A DNA stretch of 64,000 nucleotides from an uncultured Candidatus Melainabacteria bacterium (GCA_934717855.1 CAKUZI010000005.1:1-64000), one strand, 5' to 3'; counted from the stretch's first letter, positions 54,053 through 62,448 are shown. Program-made: numbers and translations. Notes: generated from the letters alone by a model not told the origin.

Positions 54053-54853
54053 TTAATTTTTATTATATTTTAATTTTCCACCTTGCAAAATACTATAAAG
54101 ACTAGTGTCACCATATACATCCCAATAACCTTTTCCTATCTTGTTCGGAAAAACTGTTAATTTAAAAATATCATATCCATACTTATTTGGCCCCTTTACT
54201 CCATTTACATCAAAATCAATATTCCCACAAATATTTCTTATTTGGTGCCATTGTACAACAGCCCCGTCTTCATTATATTGGAGATTACCATCTTCATCTA
54301 ATAAGACTCCTGAGACTGGAGTATCAACACATTTAGAAGACGTATCACGAGTCAACTGCAATAGTCCACCATCAGGTAATAAAATAACAGGAAGATTAAT
54401 TGGGGAATACTTATTTTTGTACGCCGTTAATAAAGCCTTGTACGACAAATTTTTACAAATAGCATCTTTAGAATTTGTTAAACATATTTTTGCATTAGGT
54501 ATATATTTTGCAAAAGCAACAGTCAAATCATCATTACTTTTTGCATTGGTAAACAAAAGGGAGTTATCATTTGGCGTACCAAAATCTGCCTGAGCCAACT
54601 GAAAAGCTTGCATAATTACAGAATAATCTTTTTTTATTCTATTTATCATCACTTTTTCTTTATAATTTTCGATTAATGTAGGCAAAGTCAAACTTGCAAC
54701 AACTCCAATAATACCAAGGGTGATTAGAACTTCTGCAAGGGTAAACGCCACTTTTCGTTTAAGTGAATGGTGAATAGTGAGTGGTGAGTGGTTCGTTTCA
54801 GGGGAAGCAACTAAGCAACTAGGTTGTTTTGGTTGTAAATTGTTTTTATTCAT
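54053..54853 (-). CDS. type IV prepilin-like protein (second copy)
   Basis: This 266-residue protein has a class III signal KRKVA / FTLAEVLITLGIIGVVASLTLP like the first prepilin, and a C-terminal pseudopilin-like head ending NIDFDVNGVKGPN… with conserved Asp-Gly features. The leader before the cut is unusually long (about 44 residues) because the low-complexity repeat GTGAATGG… is inserted in frame, giving NHSPLTIHHSL. I chose the ATG at 54853 because AAAGGAAAAATAAAAATG matches the first prepilin exactly; however, the frame stays open upstream through GTG 54892 to a stop at 55235-55237, passing the G10 tract. Confidence 0.82.
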   Translation of the reverse strand: MNKNNLQPKQPSCLVASPETNHSPLTIHHSLKRKVAFTLAEVLITLGIIGVVASLTLPTLIENYKEKVMINRIKKDYSVIMQAFQLAQADFGTPNDNSLLFTNAKSNDDLTVAFAKYIPNAKICLTNSKDAICKNLSYKALLTAYKNKYSPINLPVILLPDGGLLQLTRDTSSKCVDTPVSGVLLDEDGNLQYNEDGAVVQWHQIRNICGNIDFDVNGVKGPNKYGYDIFKLTVFPNKIGKGYWDVYGDTSLYSILQGGKLKYNKN

Positions 54854-54937
54854 TTTTATTTTTCCTTTCTTTTCACCAACACATACAATCACACACTCCG
54901 TTGTGCAATCTGTGTTTTTATATTTTTTATACCCCTC

Positions 54938-55001
54938 TCTGAAATTTCTAAGCTCACATAATTCGCCAAGAAATTTCTTCTCTCCCTCAAGGGGCGAGAG
55001 T
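54938..55001. repeat. dispersed palindromic repeat, copy B (inverted)
   Basis: The reverse complement of this stretch reads CTCTCGCCCCTTGAGGGAG, GAAATTTCTTGGC, then GCTTAGAAATTTC, block for block the repeat at 47268. GAAATTTCT and AGAAATTTC form a perfect 9-base inverted repeat. It lies within the open frame upstream of the second prepilin. Confidence 0.7.
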
Positions 55002-55176
55002 AAAATGTTTCGTTTTACTAAACTTAAAATATCAACAATCTTCCTAAATAAATCAAACTTCCTTAACCGTAAAAAACTATGCCTCTTTACTTCTTCGCTT
55101 CTTTGCGTCTTCGCATCTAAATCACGCTTAGCTTCTTCGCTTCCTAGCTGCTTAGCTGCAAAAAAACCACATCTCT

Positions 55177-55266
55177 CTAAACGTAATAGTGTCGACGCAC
55201 TGCCCCCCCCCCGACGGCAAGTTTTAGCGCAAATTCAATATTTTTCTGCTCTTCTTTTAACTTCAT
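55177..55266 (-). CDS. short upstream leader ORF containing a G10 tract
   Basis: An ATG at 55264-55266 opens a 29-codon frame (MKLKEEQKNIEFALKLAVGG…) ending at TAG 55177-55179. Ten G at 55203-55212 encode the Gly run. With eleven G the same frame would continue without a stop for 125 codons into the second prepilin, giving one long fusion; with ten it stops. There is no Shine-Dalgarno sequence, but a TTGAAA-N17-TAAAAT promoter would start transcription at about the ATG, so leaderless translation is conceivable. Confidence 0.5.
   Translation of the reverse strand: MKLKEEQKNIEFALKLAVGGGAVRRHYYV
55203..55212 (-). repeat. homopolymeric G tract (G10), candidate hypermutable site
   Basis: Ten consecutive C on the given strand (G in the prepilin sense). 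Its length decides whether the upstream ATG frame is fused to the prepilin frame. The counterpart is the G9 tract at 18827-18835. Confidence 0.85.
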
Positions 55267-55272
55267 ACACTA

Positions 55273-55301
55273 ATTTTATCATATTTTTTAGAGTTTTTCA
55301 A
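55273..55301 (-). promoter_or_regulatory. promoter upstream of the G10 leader and second prepilin
   Basis: On the minus strand TTGAAA (55296-55301) and TAAAAT (55273-55278) are 17 bases apart. The predicted start site falls within a base or two of the ATG at 55266. Confidence 0.6.
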
Positions 55302-55389
55302 CTTTATAATAAATTCTTATTTAACTACTTTACAAAGAATTGATTAAAAAGTTTTATTCTATTATATTTGTTATAGGAATTAGGAATTC

Positions 55390-55806
55390 ATGATTTTAAA
55401 ACAAGGATTTACAAAAATTATAATATTACTTTTATTATTAATTGGAACAGAATCAAACTGTTCTGAGCTAATTTCTTTGCGTTGGGAAGATTTTTGTCCT
55501 GCCGGCTTAGAAAATGCGAAATATAAAGAAATTCAATGGTTTTGGCCGGAGGGAAGTAAAGCTACACAGGAGATATATAACTATTGGGCCAACAGACGTA
55601 TTGAATTTAAAGAAGATTTGTACAAGTGTAATATGCAAAATTCCGTTGGGAAAACTGCTTGTTATGAAGACTTAAAACAACGTCAAAAATTTTATAACGA
55701 CCAATATAAAAAAGGAGTTCATCAACAACAAATTACCCGACAAGATTGGCGCGACACACATGAAAAAGGTTCCAGTCCATTTATGATAAATATTTTTCAA
55801 AAATAA
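55390..55806 (+). CDS. small exported protein of unknown function
   Basis: This 138-residue protein was not recognised. Residues 1-24 form a signal peptide (long leucine/isoleucine core, cut near SNCSE; the Cys could also mark a lipoprotein-like site, though the lipobox is poor). The mature part is rich in Trp, Tyr, Lys and Gln with four Cys, suggesting a small disulfide-bonded envelope protein. It is divergent from the second prepilin leader and precedes pgk. Confidence 0.6.
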   Translation: MILKQGFTKIIILLLLLIGTESNCSELISLRWEDFCPAGLENAKYKEIQWFWPEGSKATQEIYNYWANRRIEFKEDLYKCNMQNSVGKTACYEDLKQRQKFYNDQYKKGVHQQQITRQDWRDTHEKGSSPFMINIFQK

Positions 55807-55822
55807 AATTTTTTGTTCTGAC

Positions 55823-55851
55823 TTGGATTAATTTCATGTTTTTTGTATGAT
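55823..55851 (+). promoter_or_regulatory. promoter of pgk
   Basis: TTGGAT (55823-55828) and TATGAT (55846-55851) are 17 bases apart. A small hairpin (ATGGATT / AATCCAT) lies between the start site and the AAGGAG ribosome-binding site. Confidence 0.7.
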
Positions 55852-55904
55852 AGATGTTGCAAATATATGTAGATGGATTAGCAAATCCATAAAGGAGAGA
55901 AAAT

Positions 55905-57107
55905 ATGAAAAAATCAATTAGTGATTTAGGTGACGTTAGAGGTAAACGCGCTCTTGTTAGAGTTGACGTAAACGTTCCTCTTGACGAAAACCACAATGTT
56001 ACAGACGACACAAGAATTCAAGCAATTGTACCTACAATTAACGCTTTGAAAGAAAAAGGTGCTAAAATTATCCTTATGGCTCACTTGGGCAGACCAAAAG
56101 GAGAATGGAAAACAGAATTTTCACTAGAACCTGTTGCTAAATATATGTCTAAAGTTTTAGGCGAAGACGTATTGTTTGTTAAATCACCTGTTGGCGAAGG
56201 CGCTGACAAAGAATTGGATGCTTTGAAAGACGGTCAGGTTGCTTTATTGGAAAACATCCGTTTCTACAAAGCTGAAGAAGCTAAAGATGATGATATGACT
56301 TTTGCAGAAGAACTTGCTAAACTTGGCGATTTCTACGTAAATGACGCTTTTGGTGCAGCTCACAGAAAACATACTTCAACAGCTAAAGTTGCTCATATTT
56401 TGAAACCTGCTGTTGCTGGTTTGTTGATGGAAAAAGAAATCAGATGTCTATCTCAAGCTCTTGACAATCCAACTCGCCCATTCACAGCTGTAGTTGGTGG
56501 TGCTAAAGTTTCTTCTAAAATCGGTGTTTTAGAAAACTTGATTGACAAAGTTGACAATCTAATCATCGGTGGTGGTATGGCTTACACATTTGTTAAAGCT
56601 AATGGCGGTAAAATCGGTAACTCAATTTGCGAAGATGATCAAATGGATGTTGCAAAAGCTATCGAAAAGAAAGCTGCAGACAAAGGTGTTAAAATTGTTA
56701 TGGCAACTGACGTATTAGCTGCAGACGATTTTTCTGGTAACGGAACAAACAAAGTTGTAGCTATCAACGAAATCCCTGACGGATTTGAAGGCGTAGATGC
56801 TGGCCCTGACAGCCAAAAAGCATTTGCAGAAGTTCTTAAAAATTCAAAAACTATTTTGATGAACGGACCTGTTGGCGCATTCGAAAACCCTAAATTCGCA
56901 GAAGGCACAAAAGCTGTATTGCAAGCAATTGTTGACGCTACTAAAGCTGGTGCTGTATCAGTAATCGGTGGTGGAGACTCTGTTTCTGCAGCTAAAAAAT
57001 ACTTTAAAGCTGAAGATTTCACTCACGTATCAACTGGTGGCGGAGCTTCTCTTGAATTTATTGAAGGTAAAGTATTGCCAGGCGTTGCTGCTTTAGATGA
57101 GAAATAA
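55905..57107 (+). CDS. pgk: phosphoglycerate kinase
   Basis: This 400-residue protein is the family's usual length. It shows RVDVNVPLDENHNV, MAHLGRPKG, the substrate-binding AFGAAHRKHTST, VVGGAKVSSK and the nucleotide site VIGGGDSVSAAKK…STGGGASLEFIEG. It makes ATP from 1,3-bisphosphoglycerate in glycolysis. Codons are noticeably more biased than in its neighbours, as expected for a highly expressed gene. It has its own promoter and terminator; no gapA or tpiA is adjacent. Confidence 0.98.
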   Translation: MKKSISDLGDVRGKRALVRVDVNVPLDENHNVTDDTRIQAIVPTINALKEKGAKIILMAHLGRPKGEWKTEFSLEPVAKYMSKVLGEDVLFVKSPVGEGADKELDALKDGQVALLENIRFYKAEEAKDDDMTFAEELAKLGDFYVNDAFGAAHRKHTSTAKVAHILKPAVAGLLMEKEIRCLSQALDNPTRPFTAVVGGAKVSSKIGVLENLIDKVDNLIIGGGMAYTFVKANGGKIGNSICEDDQMDVAKAIEKKAADKGVKIVMATDVLAADDFSGNGTNKVVAINEIPDGFEGVDAGPDSQKAFAEVLKNSKTILMNGPVGAFENPKFAEGTKAVLQAIVDATKAGAVSVIGGGDSVSAAKKYFKAEDFTHVSTGGGASLEFIEGKVLPGVAALDEK

Positions 57108-57143
57108 TTAATTTAGAATTTATAAATAATTTATAAATCAAAA

Positions 57144-57178
57144 ATAGCCCACTCACTAAAAAGAGTGGGCTATTTATT
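57144..57178 (+). terminator. intrinsic terminator of pgk
   Basis: ATAGCCCACTC and GAGTGGGCTAT pair perfectly across an 8-base loop, followed by a T-rich run. Confidence 0.9.
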
Positions 57179-57204
57179 TGAAAAATATTCAATTTTTGCA
57201 ATAT

Positions 57205-57236
57205 AAAAGACCTCAAACCGAAGTTAGAGGTCTTTT
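57205..57236 (-). terminator. intrinsic terminator of the HEAT-repeat gene
   Basis: AAAAGACCTC and GAGGTCTTTT pair across a 12-base loop, with a T run on the minus strand. It lies 27 bases past the stop at 57264. Confidence 0.85.
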
Positions 57237-57263
57237 GTTTATATGAAGAAAGAAATTATTTGA

Positions 57264-58460
57264 TTATGCAGCTTGTGCAGGTTGTTTTTGAGGTTCCATT
57301 TTTATCTCTTTAGCAACGTGTCCATCGGCATTTGCTGGTTGAGTGTTTGGTTCCATTTTAACCTCTTTAGCTGTTGTTTGTTCTGCCGGCACTTGTTCTA
57401 ATTTTGCTAAAGCTGCGGTTGCTGCTTCTTGAACGTTTTTGTCTTGGTCGTTCTTAGCAATTGTGAACAATGTAGTCAAGTCTTGTTTGTAAGCCGGTTG
57501 TTGAATATAGCTTAGAGCTTCAATTGCAGAAGTTCTTACCATTGGGTTAGGGTTGTTTTTCAACTGTTCAACAATTGTTACAGCTCCAGGCAATTCAGTT
57601 AGAGGAACTGTTGAACCTGTTAATTTTGCAACTTCATCTCCGTATAGTTTTTGCATAATTGATGCTGTGAACATTGCATAGCTTTTATTTCTTTCAGCTT
57701 GTTCCATCGGAGTAATTGTTGTTGCTAATTTTTTATCAGCATCTGAAAGTTGTTCACCTTTCATTAGTTTTTCTCTAGCTGAAATTTGTTCTGCAGTAGG
57801 TCCTGCCAACTTGCTAGAGTCTGTACTGATAATTGTATTAAGAGCATTTACAACTTTTTCATCTAACAACTCTGTTGCTTTTTGTGGTTCATCTTTTACC
57901 ATATTTGCGATTTCTTCCATTGCATTTGCTTGAACTTCATAGTCCGGATTAGACAATTTTGCAATAAATGAATTCAAATCAACTTGTGGAGCCATTGGGA
58001 CTGGTTGTTCGATTTCAACTTTTGGTGCTTCAGCTGATTTTGGAGCTTCTGCCGGTTGTGATACCATTGGAGCCGGAGTGTTAATGTTTTGTTGTTGTAT
58101 TACTTGAGGTGCAGATTGTGCTACTGCCGGTTCTGCAACTTGAGGTGCAGGAGGAACTACTTGCCCCGGCATACTAGCTACAGGTTGTTGTGGCATGTAA
58201 TACGGTTGAGCAGGAGCCTGCGGATAATCATATAATTGTGCTTGCGGGTAGTTGTACAAAGGCATTGTTGGTTGAGCGTATTGAGGTACGTTCATTGCAA
58301 CTTGCCCAACACCAGGAGCACTGACTGATGGGTTGTGTACATCAATTTTTACAGCATTGTAATTAGGTGCAGGAGTACCTTGTTGTGCATATTGAGGCAC
58401 ATAAGGCTGTACTTGGGGTTGCTGTAAATAAGGATTTACTAAATTTGGAGCTTGAATCAT
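57264..58460 (-). CDS. Pro/Gln/Tyr-rich protein with HEAT-like repeats
   Basis: This 398-residue protein was not recognised as a family. Residues 1-155 are disordered and rich in Pro, Gln, Tyr and Ala. Residues 160-355 are helical with HEAT-like elements (VQANAMEEIANMVKDEP, NPMVRTSAIEALSYI, DKNVQEAATAALAKLE). The last 45 residues repeat a short unit twice (AKEVKMEPNTQPAN, AKEIKMEPQKQPAQ). It is likely a cytoplasmic scaffold; there is no signal peptide. AGGAAG precedes the start and it is monocistronic. Confidence 0.6.
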   Translation of the reverse strand: MIQAPNLVNPYLQQPQVQPYVPQYAQQGTPAPNYNAVKIDVHNPSVSAPGVGQVAMNVPQYAQPTMPLYNYPQAQLYDYPQAPAQPYYMPQQPVASMPGQVVPPAPQVAEPAVAQSAPQVIQQQNINTPAPMVSQPAEAPKSAEAPKVEIEQPVPMAPQVDLNSFIAKLSNPDYEVQANAMEEIANMVKDEPQKATELLDEKVVNALNTIISTDSSKLAGPTAEQISAREKLMKGEQLSDADKKLATTITPMEQAERNKSYAMFTASIMQKLYGDEVAKLTGSTVPLTELPGAVTIVEQLKNNPNPMVRTSAIEALSYIQQPAYKQDLTTLFTIAKNDQDKNVQEAATAALAKLEQVPAEQTTAKEVKMEPNTQPANADGHVAKEIKMEPQKQPAQAA

Positions 58461-58654
58461 TTAATTTCTTCCTTTCAATAAAATATTCCAATATTTTTAT
58501 TCTACTGTTTAAATATCCCTCAAGGAATAAAATTGCTAAAATTTTGACATTTTTTAATAATTCTTAACATGAAACTTATAAAAGCCGGTAAATTTTGATT
58601 AATTTTTGTTTGTGCTATAATGTTAAAGTGCACAGATGAACGGGATTGTATAAA

Positions 58655-59614
58655 ATGAATATTAACAGAGAAGAAAAAAAATCAATTAGGTCTGCTTTTG
58701 GTAAAGCTTTAGCTGAGGCAGGGAAAATTAACCCAAATGTTGTTGTTTTAGATGCAGATTTGGCATGTTCAACACAAACTCAAATTTTTGCAAAAGAATT
58801 TCCTGAAAGATTTTTTGATTGCGGAATTGCAGAACAAGATATGGTGACTACTGCGGTTGGACTATCTACCACAGGTAAAATCCCTTTTGCATCCAGTTTT
58901 GCAGTGTTTGCCACTGGTCGTGCTTATGATCAGGTTCGCAATTCAATTTGTTATCCAAATTTTAACGTTAAAATAGTTGGAACACATGGCGGAGTTACTG
59001 TTGGCGAAGACGGAGCAAGCCATGAAGCACTAGAAGATATCTCATTAATGCGTGGGTTGCCGAACATGTCGGTATTTGTACCTGCGGATTGCAATGAATG
59101 TGCTCAGATAATTAAATATGCATCTGAACACAAAGGTCCAATGTACATAAGAGTTCCTCGTTCAAATGTTTGTGATGTTTATGAGGGAAATTACAAATTT
59201 GATTTTAATAAAGCTCAAGTTTTGCAAGACGGTACAGATGCTACAATTTTTACTAACGGCGAAACCGTTGCAGAGGCTATTGAAGCTGTCAACGAATTAA
59301 CAAAAGACGGATATTCTATCGGAATAGTAAGTGTTCCGGTTGTAAAACCTATCGACGCAGAAACTATTATTAATCAAGCAAAAAAATCTAAATTCGTTAT
59401 AACTATTGAAAATCATTCTGTTATCGGAGGATTGGGAAGTGCTGTTTGCGAAGTTTTGTCTGAAAGTCATCCGACTATTGTTCACAGAATTGGCGTGAAT
59501 GACAAATTCGGTCAAACCGGGAAAGCAGAAGAACTGCTTGACTGTTATGGTTTGAGCGCAAACAAATTAAAAGAAGCTATCAAGCATTACATTGATAAAT
59601 ATTGTGAAAAATAA
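58655..59614 (+). CDS. transketolase C-terminal subunit (split type)
   Basis: This 319-residue protein corresponds to the pyrimidine-binding and C-terminal domains of transketolase: RSAFGKALAEAG, VLDADLACST, FDCGIAEQDMV (the catalytic Glu for thiamine diphosphate), THGGVTVGEDGASH and ENHSVIGGLG. The N-terminal diphosphate-binding subunit, normally just upstream in split systems, is not here; the upstream gene faces the other way. The ATG at 58655 is chosen over a TTG at 58646. It is followed after 9 bases by ftsE. Confidence 0.9.
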   Translation: MNINREEKKSIRSAFGKALAEAGKINPNVVVLDADLACSTQTQIFAKEFPERFFDCGIAEQDMVTTAVGLSTTGKIPFASSFAVFATGRAYDQVRNSICYPNFNVKIVGTHGGVTVGEDGASHEALEDISLMRGLPNMSVFVPADCNECAQIIKYASEHKGPMYIRVPRSNVCDVYEGNYKFDFNKAQVLQDGTDATIFTNGETVAEAIEAVNELTKDGYSIGIVSVPVVKPIDAETIINQAKKSKFVITIENHSVIGGLGSAVCEVLSESHPTIVHRIGVNDKFGQTGKAEELLDCYGLSANKLKEAIKHYIDKYCEK

Positions 59615-59623
59615 AGGGAAGTC

Positions 59624-60301
59624 ATGATTCAATTTAGATCAGTTACAAAAAAATATAAAAACGATCATTACGCGTTAAAAAACATAAATCTTGATATTAT
59701 GTCAGGTGAATTTGTTTTTATTGTAGGTGCATCAGGCGCAGGCAAATCAACGTTAATGAAACTTTTATATAATGAAGAACGTCCAACAAGCGGAACTGTT
59801 ACAATCGGAGGAATTAATATTGCAAATCTTTCTAATGATAAAGTTCCTAATTTGAGAAGATGTATGGGGATTGTTTTTCAAGATTATAAACTACTTCAAA
59901 ACCAAAGCGTTTTTGATAATGTTGCTTATGTTATCAGAACTTTAGGAATTAGCTCAAAAGAAATCAATGCAAGGGTTTCAGGAGCATTAAAAATCGTAGG
60001 ATTATACGACAAAAAGAATGCGACACCATCAGAGTTGTCCGGTGGAGAGCAACAGAGAGTCGGTATCGCAAGAGCAATTGTTAACGGACCGCCATTATTA
60101 ATTGCAGACGAACCTACAGGAAATTTAGATCCGAAAAACTCAATGGAAATTATGCAGATTTTAGATCAAATTAACCAAAGAGGCATTACAGTAATCGTAT
60201 CTACTCACGATAATGCAATGGTAGACTATTTTAGAAAAAGGGTTATCACGCTTGATAACGGAGAAGTTGTAAGGGATATACAAGCAGGTACATATGAATA
60301 A
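59624..60301 (+). CDS. ftsE: cell division ATP-binding protein FtsE
   Basis: This 225-residue ABC ATPase has Walker A GASGAGKST, the Q loop VFQDYKLL, signature LSGGEQQR, Walker B LLIADEPTGNLD and the H loop STHDN. With FtsX it controls peptidoglycan hydrolases at the septum. It overlaps ftsX by 8 bases. Confidence 0.96.
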   Translation: MIQFRSVTKKYKNDHYALKNINLDIMSGEFVFIVGASGAGKSTLMKLLYNEERPTSGTVTIGGINIANLSNDKVPNLRRCMGIVFQDYKLLQNQSVFDNVAYVIRTLGISSKEINARVSGALKIVGLYDKKNATPSELSGGEQQRVGIARAIVNGPPLLIADEPTGNLDPKNSMEIMQILDQINQRGITVIVSTHDNAMVDYFRKRVITLDNGEVVRDIQAGTYE

Positions 60302-61202
60302 TTCAAAAGCAGAAATAAAGAAAAAAGTAAAAAAACATATTCCAAAAGATTGGTTATGCGAATTAAGAATATTATATCGTTTAACCAAACAAACCGTTCA
60401 TGATATAGCAAGAACAGGTATTGTAAATCTTGTCATTATTACAACAATGGCTGCAATATTAACGATTTTTGCTTCTTTCTTCCGTTCTGCAATTTCAATT
60501 TCGTCTTTTGCACATGAGCTTGGAAATGTACTTGAAATATCTGTTTACTTAAAAGATAACGCAGATGCAAATGTTACCAAAAATCGAATTAAAGAATTTG
60601 AACATGTAGAAAGCGTTTCTCTTGTTCCAAAAGCAACTTCTTGGGCAAATTTAAAGCGAGAAATGGATTTGCCGGATATTGACAACCCATTACCGGATAC
60701 ACTTCATGTTAAAGTCGACAAACCTGAAAACATAGATGAAGTGTTTAAAAACGTAAAACAATTAACTTCTGTAGAAGATATGAGTTATGCTCAAGATTTA
60801 GCTAAAAAAATAGAAGCCTTAAACCATGTTGTTAACGTGATAACTGTTTTGGTTGTAATAATCATGGGCATGCTTACTATTACAATTATAAACAACACAA
60901 TTCAGCTTGTAATCCAGTCCAGAAAAGAAGAAATCGAAATCATGAGATTAATGGGGGTTTCGAACTGGTACATAAGATTTCCGTTAATTATGCAAGGTGC
61001 TTTTTATGGATTTTCTGGAGCTGTAATAGCTCTATTACCTTTGAATTGTGTTCAAAACGGACTAAACCATATGCACCAATTCTTTATGGTTCCAACGCCT
61101 TTATATGCACAGAATTTTGTTATTGCTGTAATGTTTGCAATGGCTATTCTATTTGGTGCAGGTGGTAGTTTCTTGTGTATCAAAAAACACTTACAGGTAT
61201 AA
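60294..61202 (+). CDS. ftsX: cell division permease-like protein FtsX
   Basis: This 302-residue protein has a cytoplasmic N-terminus of about 50 residues, then four transmembrane helices (about 50-70, 182-205, 230-255, 275-295). A large extracytoplasmic loop (75-175) recruits cell-wall hydrolase regulators. It overlaps ftsE and is followed 3 bases later by the REC-GGDEF-like gene, one operon. Confidence 0.94.
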   Translation: MNNSKAEIKKKVKKHIPKDWLCELRILYRLTKQTVHDIARTGIVNLVIITTMAAILTIFASFFRSAISISSFAHELGNVLEISVYLKDNADANVTKNRIKEFEHVESVSLVPKATSWANLKREMDLPDIDNPLPDTLHVKVDKPENIDEVFKNVKQLTSVEDMSYAQDLAKKIEALNHVVNVITVLVVIIMGMLTITIINNTIQLVIQSRKEEIEIMRLMGVSNWYIRFPLIMQGAFYGFSGAVIALLPLNCVQNGLNHMHQFFMVPTPLYAQNFVIAVMFAMAILFGAGGSFLCIKKHLQV

Positions 61203-61205
61203 TTA

Positions 61206-62438
61206 ATGTCAGACAAAAACTCTATTTTACTAATTTCTGATGATAAAAATTTCGCAGAAGTATTAAAATCAAAATTAATATTTCTAAGAAAAGATGACGC
61301 TATTATTACATCGAATTTTGATGAAGCTGAACAAAATCTGAAATTAAGCCTTGCGAATATTGTTTTGGTTCATGAAAGCACTTCAAAAACTGAAACATCA
61401 GAGTTAATTAAATTTTTAAGACAGAACAAAGATATTTGCATTATATTACTTGCAAATGCTTATAATGAAGAGTTTATCTTAACCTGCTATGATATTGGTA
61501 TAGATGATTTTGCAATGTCTAATGCAGAAGCATTTGAGCTTGTTATTAGGGTTGTAAATAATATCAAACATAATTCTATTAAATTACAAGCTTTACAAAA
61601 TTCTAAAATTTTAGAACAATTGCATGTAACCGATGAAGCAACCGGAATTTATAATTATAATTACGCACAACAAGTTATAGAAAACGCAATCGATAATAAT
61701 TTATATAAAAACGGAATTTTTATGGTTATATCACCATCAGAAAGTACTAAACTAAGTTTTTCATTAGAAAAAATGTCTAATGCAATATCAAAATCGGTTC
61801 GAGTTAATGATGTTGTAACCTTTGGACGTGGAGCAAGATTTTATATCTTTTTACCAAAATCAGATATAAATGGCGCATTAGTTGTTCTCAATAAAATCAA
61901 AGAAAATTACGGAGAAAATATTGAAATTTGTGCAGGTATTTCCGGAATAGCAAATAAAAGTTTTAGCGATTTTGAAAAAGATGCCCTACAAGCCTTGTCA
62001 GATGCCTTAGCAACAAATGCTTCTTATATCTTGGCAAACGACAAAGAGGAAACTCTTGACGAATGGCTCGAAGATACTGAGAATGAACCTCAAAATTACA
62101 AAATTTTTAAACAAATTTTTAATAAAAAACTAGAAAAAGTAATTAGTCCGGTATTTTTTAGGTTACAAAAAACGTGGGAAAACAAATTATTTGAAACAGA
62201 AATAGAACAATCCACCTCCAATGGACTATGTGCTTTTCATTTAAAAAACAAAAAACAAGACAGTACATTAAGAATAATCTACCCAGGATTTGCTAAAATC
62301 ATAATAACAATCACCCATGAAGGCTTGGACAGTCCGGAAAACGACGAAATTCAATTGCCTTTGACAAAAGTCACACAAAAAGAATTAATTAATATAATTG
62401 AAAATTTCATCAAAGACTTTAAAAACACAGCAGAATAA
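61206..62438 (+). CDS. degenerate receiver-GGDEF (PleD-like) protein
   Basis: This 410-residue protein has residues 1-120 that follow a REC fold (ILLISDDKNFAEVL, CIILLANAYNEEF), but the phospho-acceptor Asp position is H56 (VLVHES). Residues 138-285 follow a GGDEF domain (EATGIYNYNYA, RVNDVVTFG), but the active-site loop is RGARF (208-212) in place of GGDEF. The C-terminal 120 residues are an unassigned beta-rich domain. Neither phosphotransfer nor c-di-GMP synthesis is expected; binding of a nucleotide or partner is possible. It starts 3 bases after ftsX, so a link to division is inferred. Confidence 0.75.
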   Translation: MSDKNSILLISDDKNFAEVLKSKLIFLRKDDAIITSNFDEAEQNLKLSLANIVLVHESTSKTETSELIKFLRQNKDICIILLANAYNEEFILTCYDIGIDDFAMSNAEAFELVIRVVNNIKHNSIKLQALQNSKILEQLHVTDEATGIYNYNYAQQVIENAIDNNLYKNGIFMVISPSESTKLSFSLEKMSNAISKSVRVNDVVTFGRGARFYIFLPKSDINGALVVLNKIKENYGENIEICAGISGIANKSFSDFEKDALQALSDALATNASYILANDKEETLDEWLEDTENEPQNYKIFKQIFNKKLEKVISPVFFRLQKTWENKLFETEIEQSTSNGLCAFHLKNKKQDSTLRIIYPGFAKIIITITHEGLDSPENDEIQLPLTKVTQKELINIIENFIKDFKNTAE

Positions 62439-62448
62439 AGGAGACAAA

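Noticed and set aside
54777..55343. 188-codon plus-strand open frame across the prepilin leader region
   Set aside because: It is antisense to the prepilin start, the dispersed repeat and the G10 leader. The product is low-complexity (Ser/Leu/Phe) with no ribosome-binding site.
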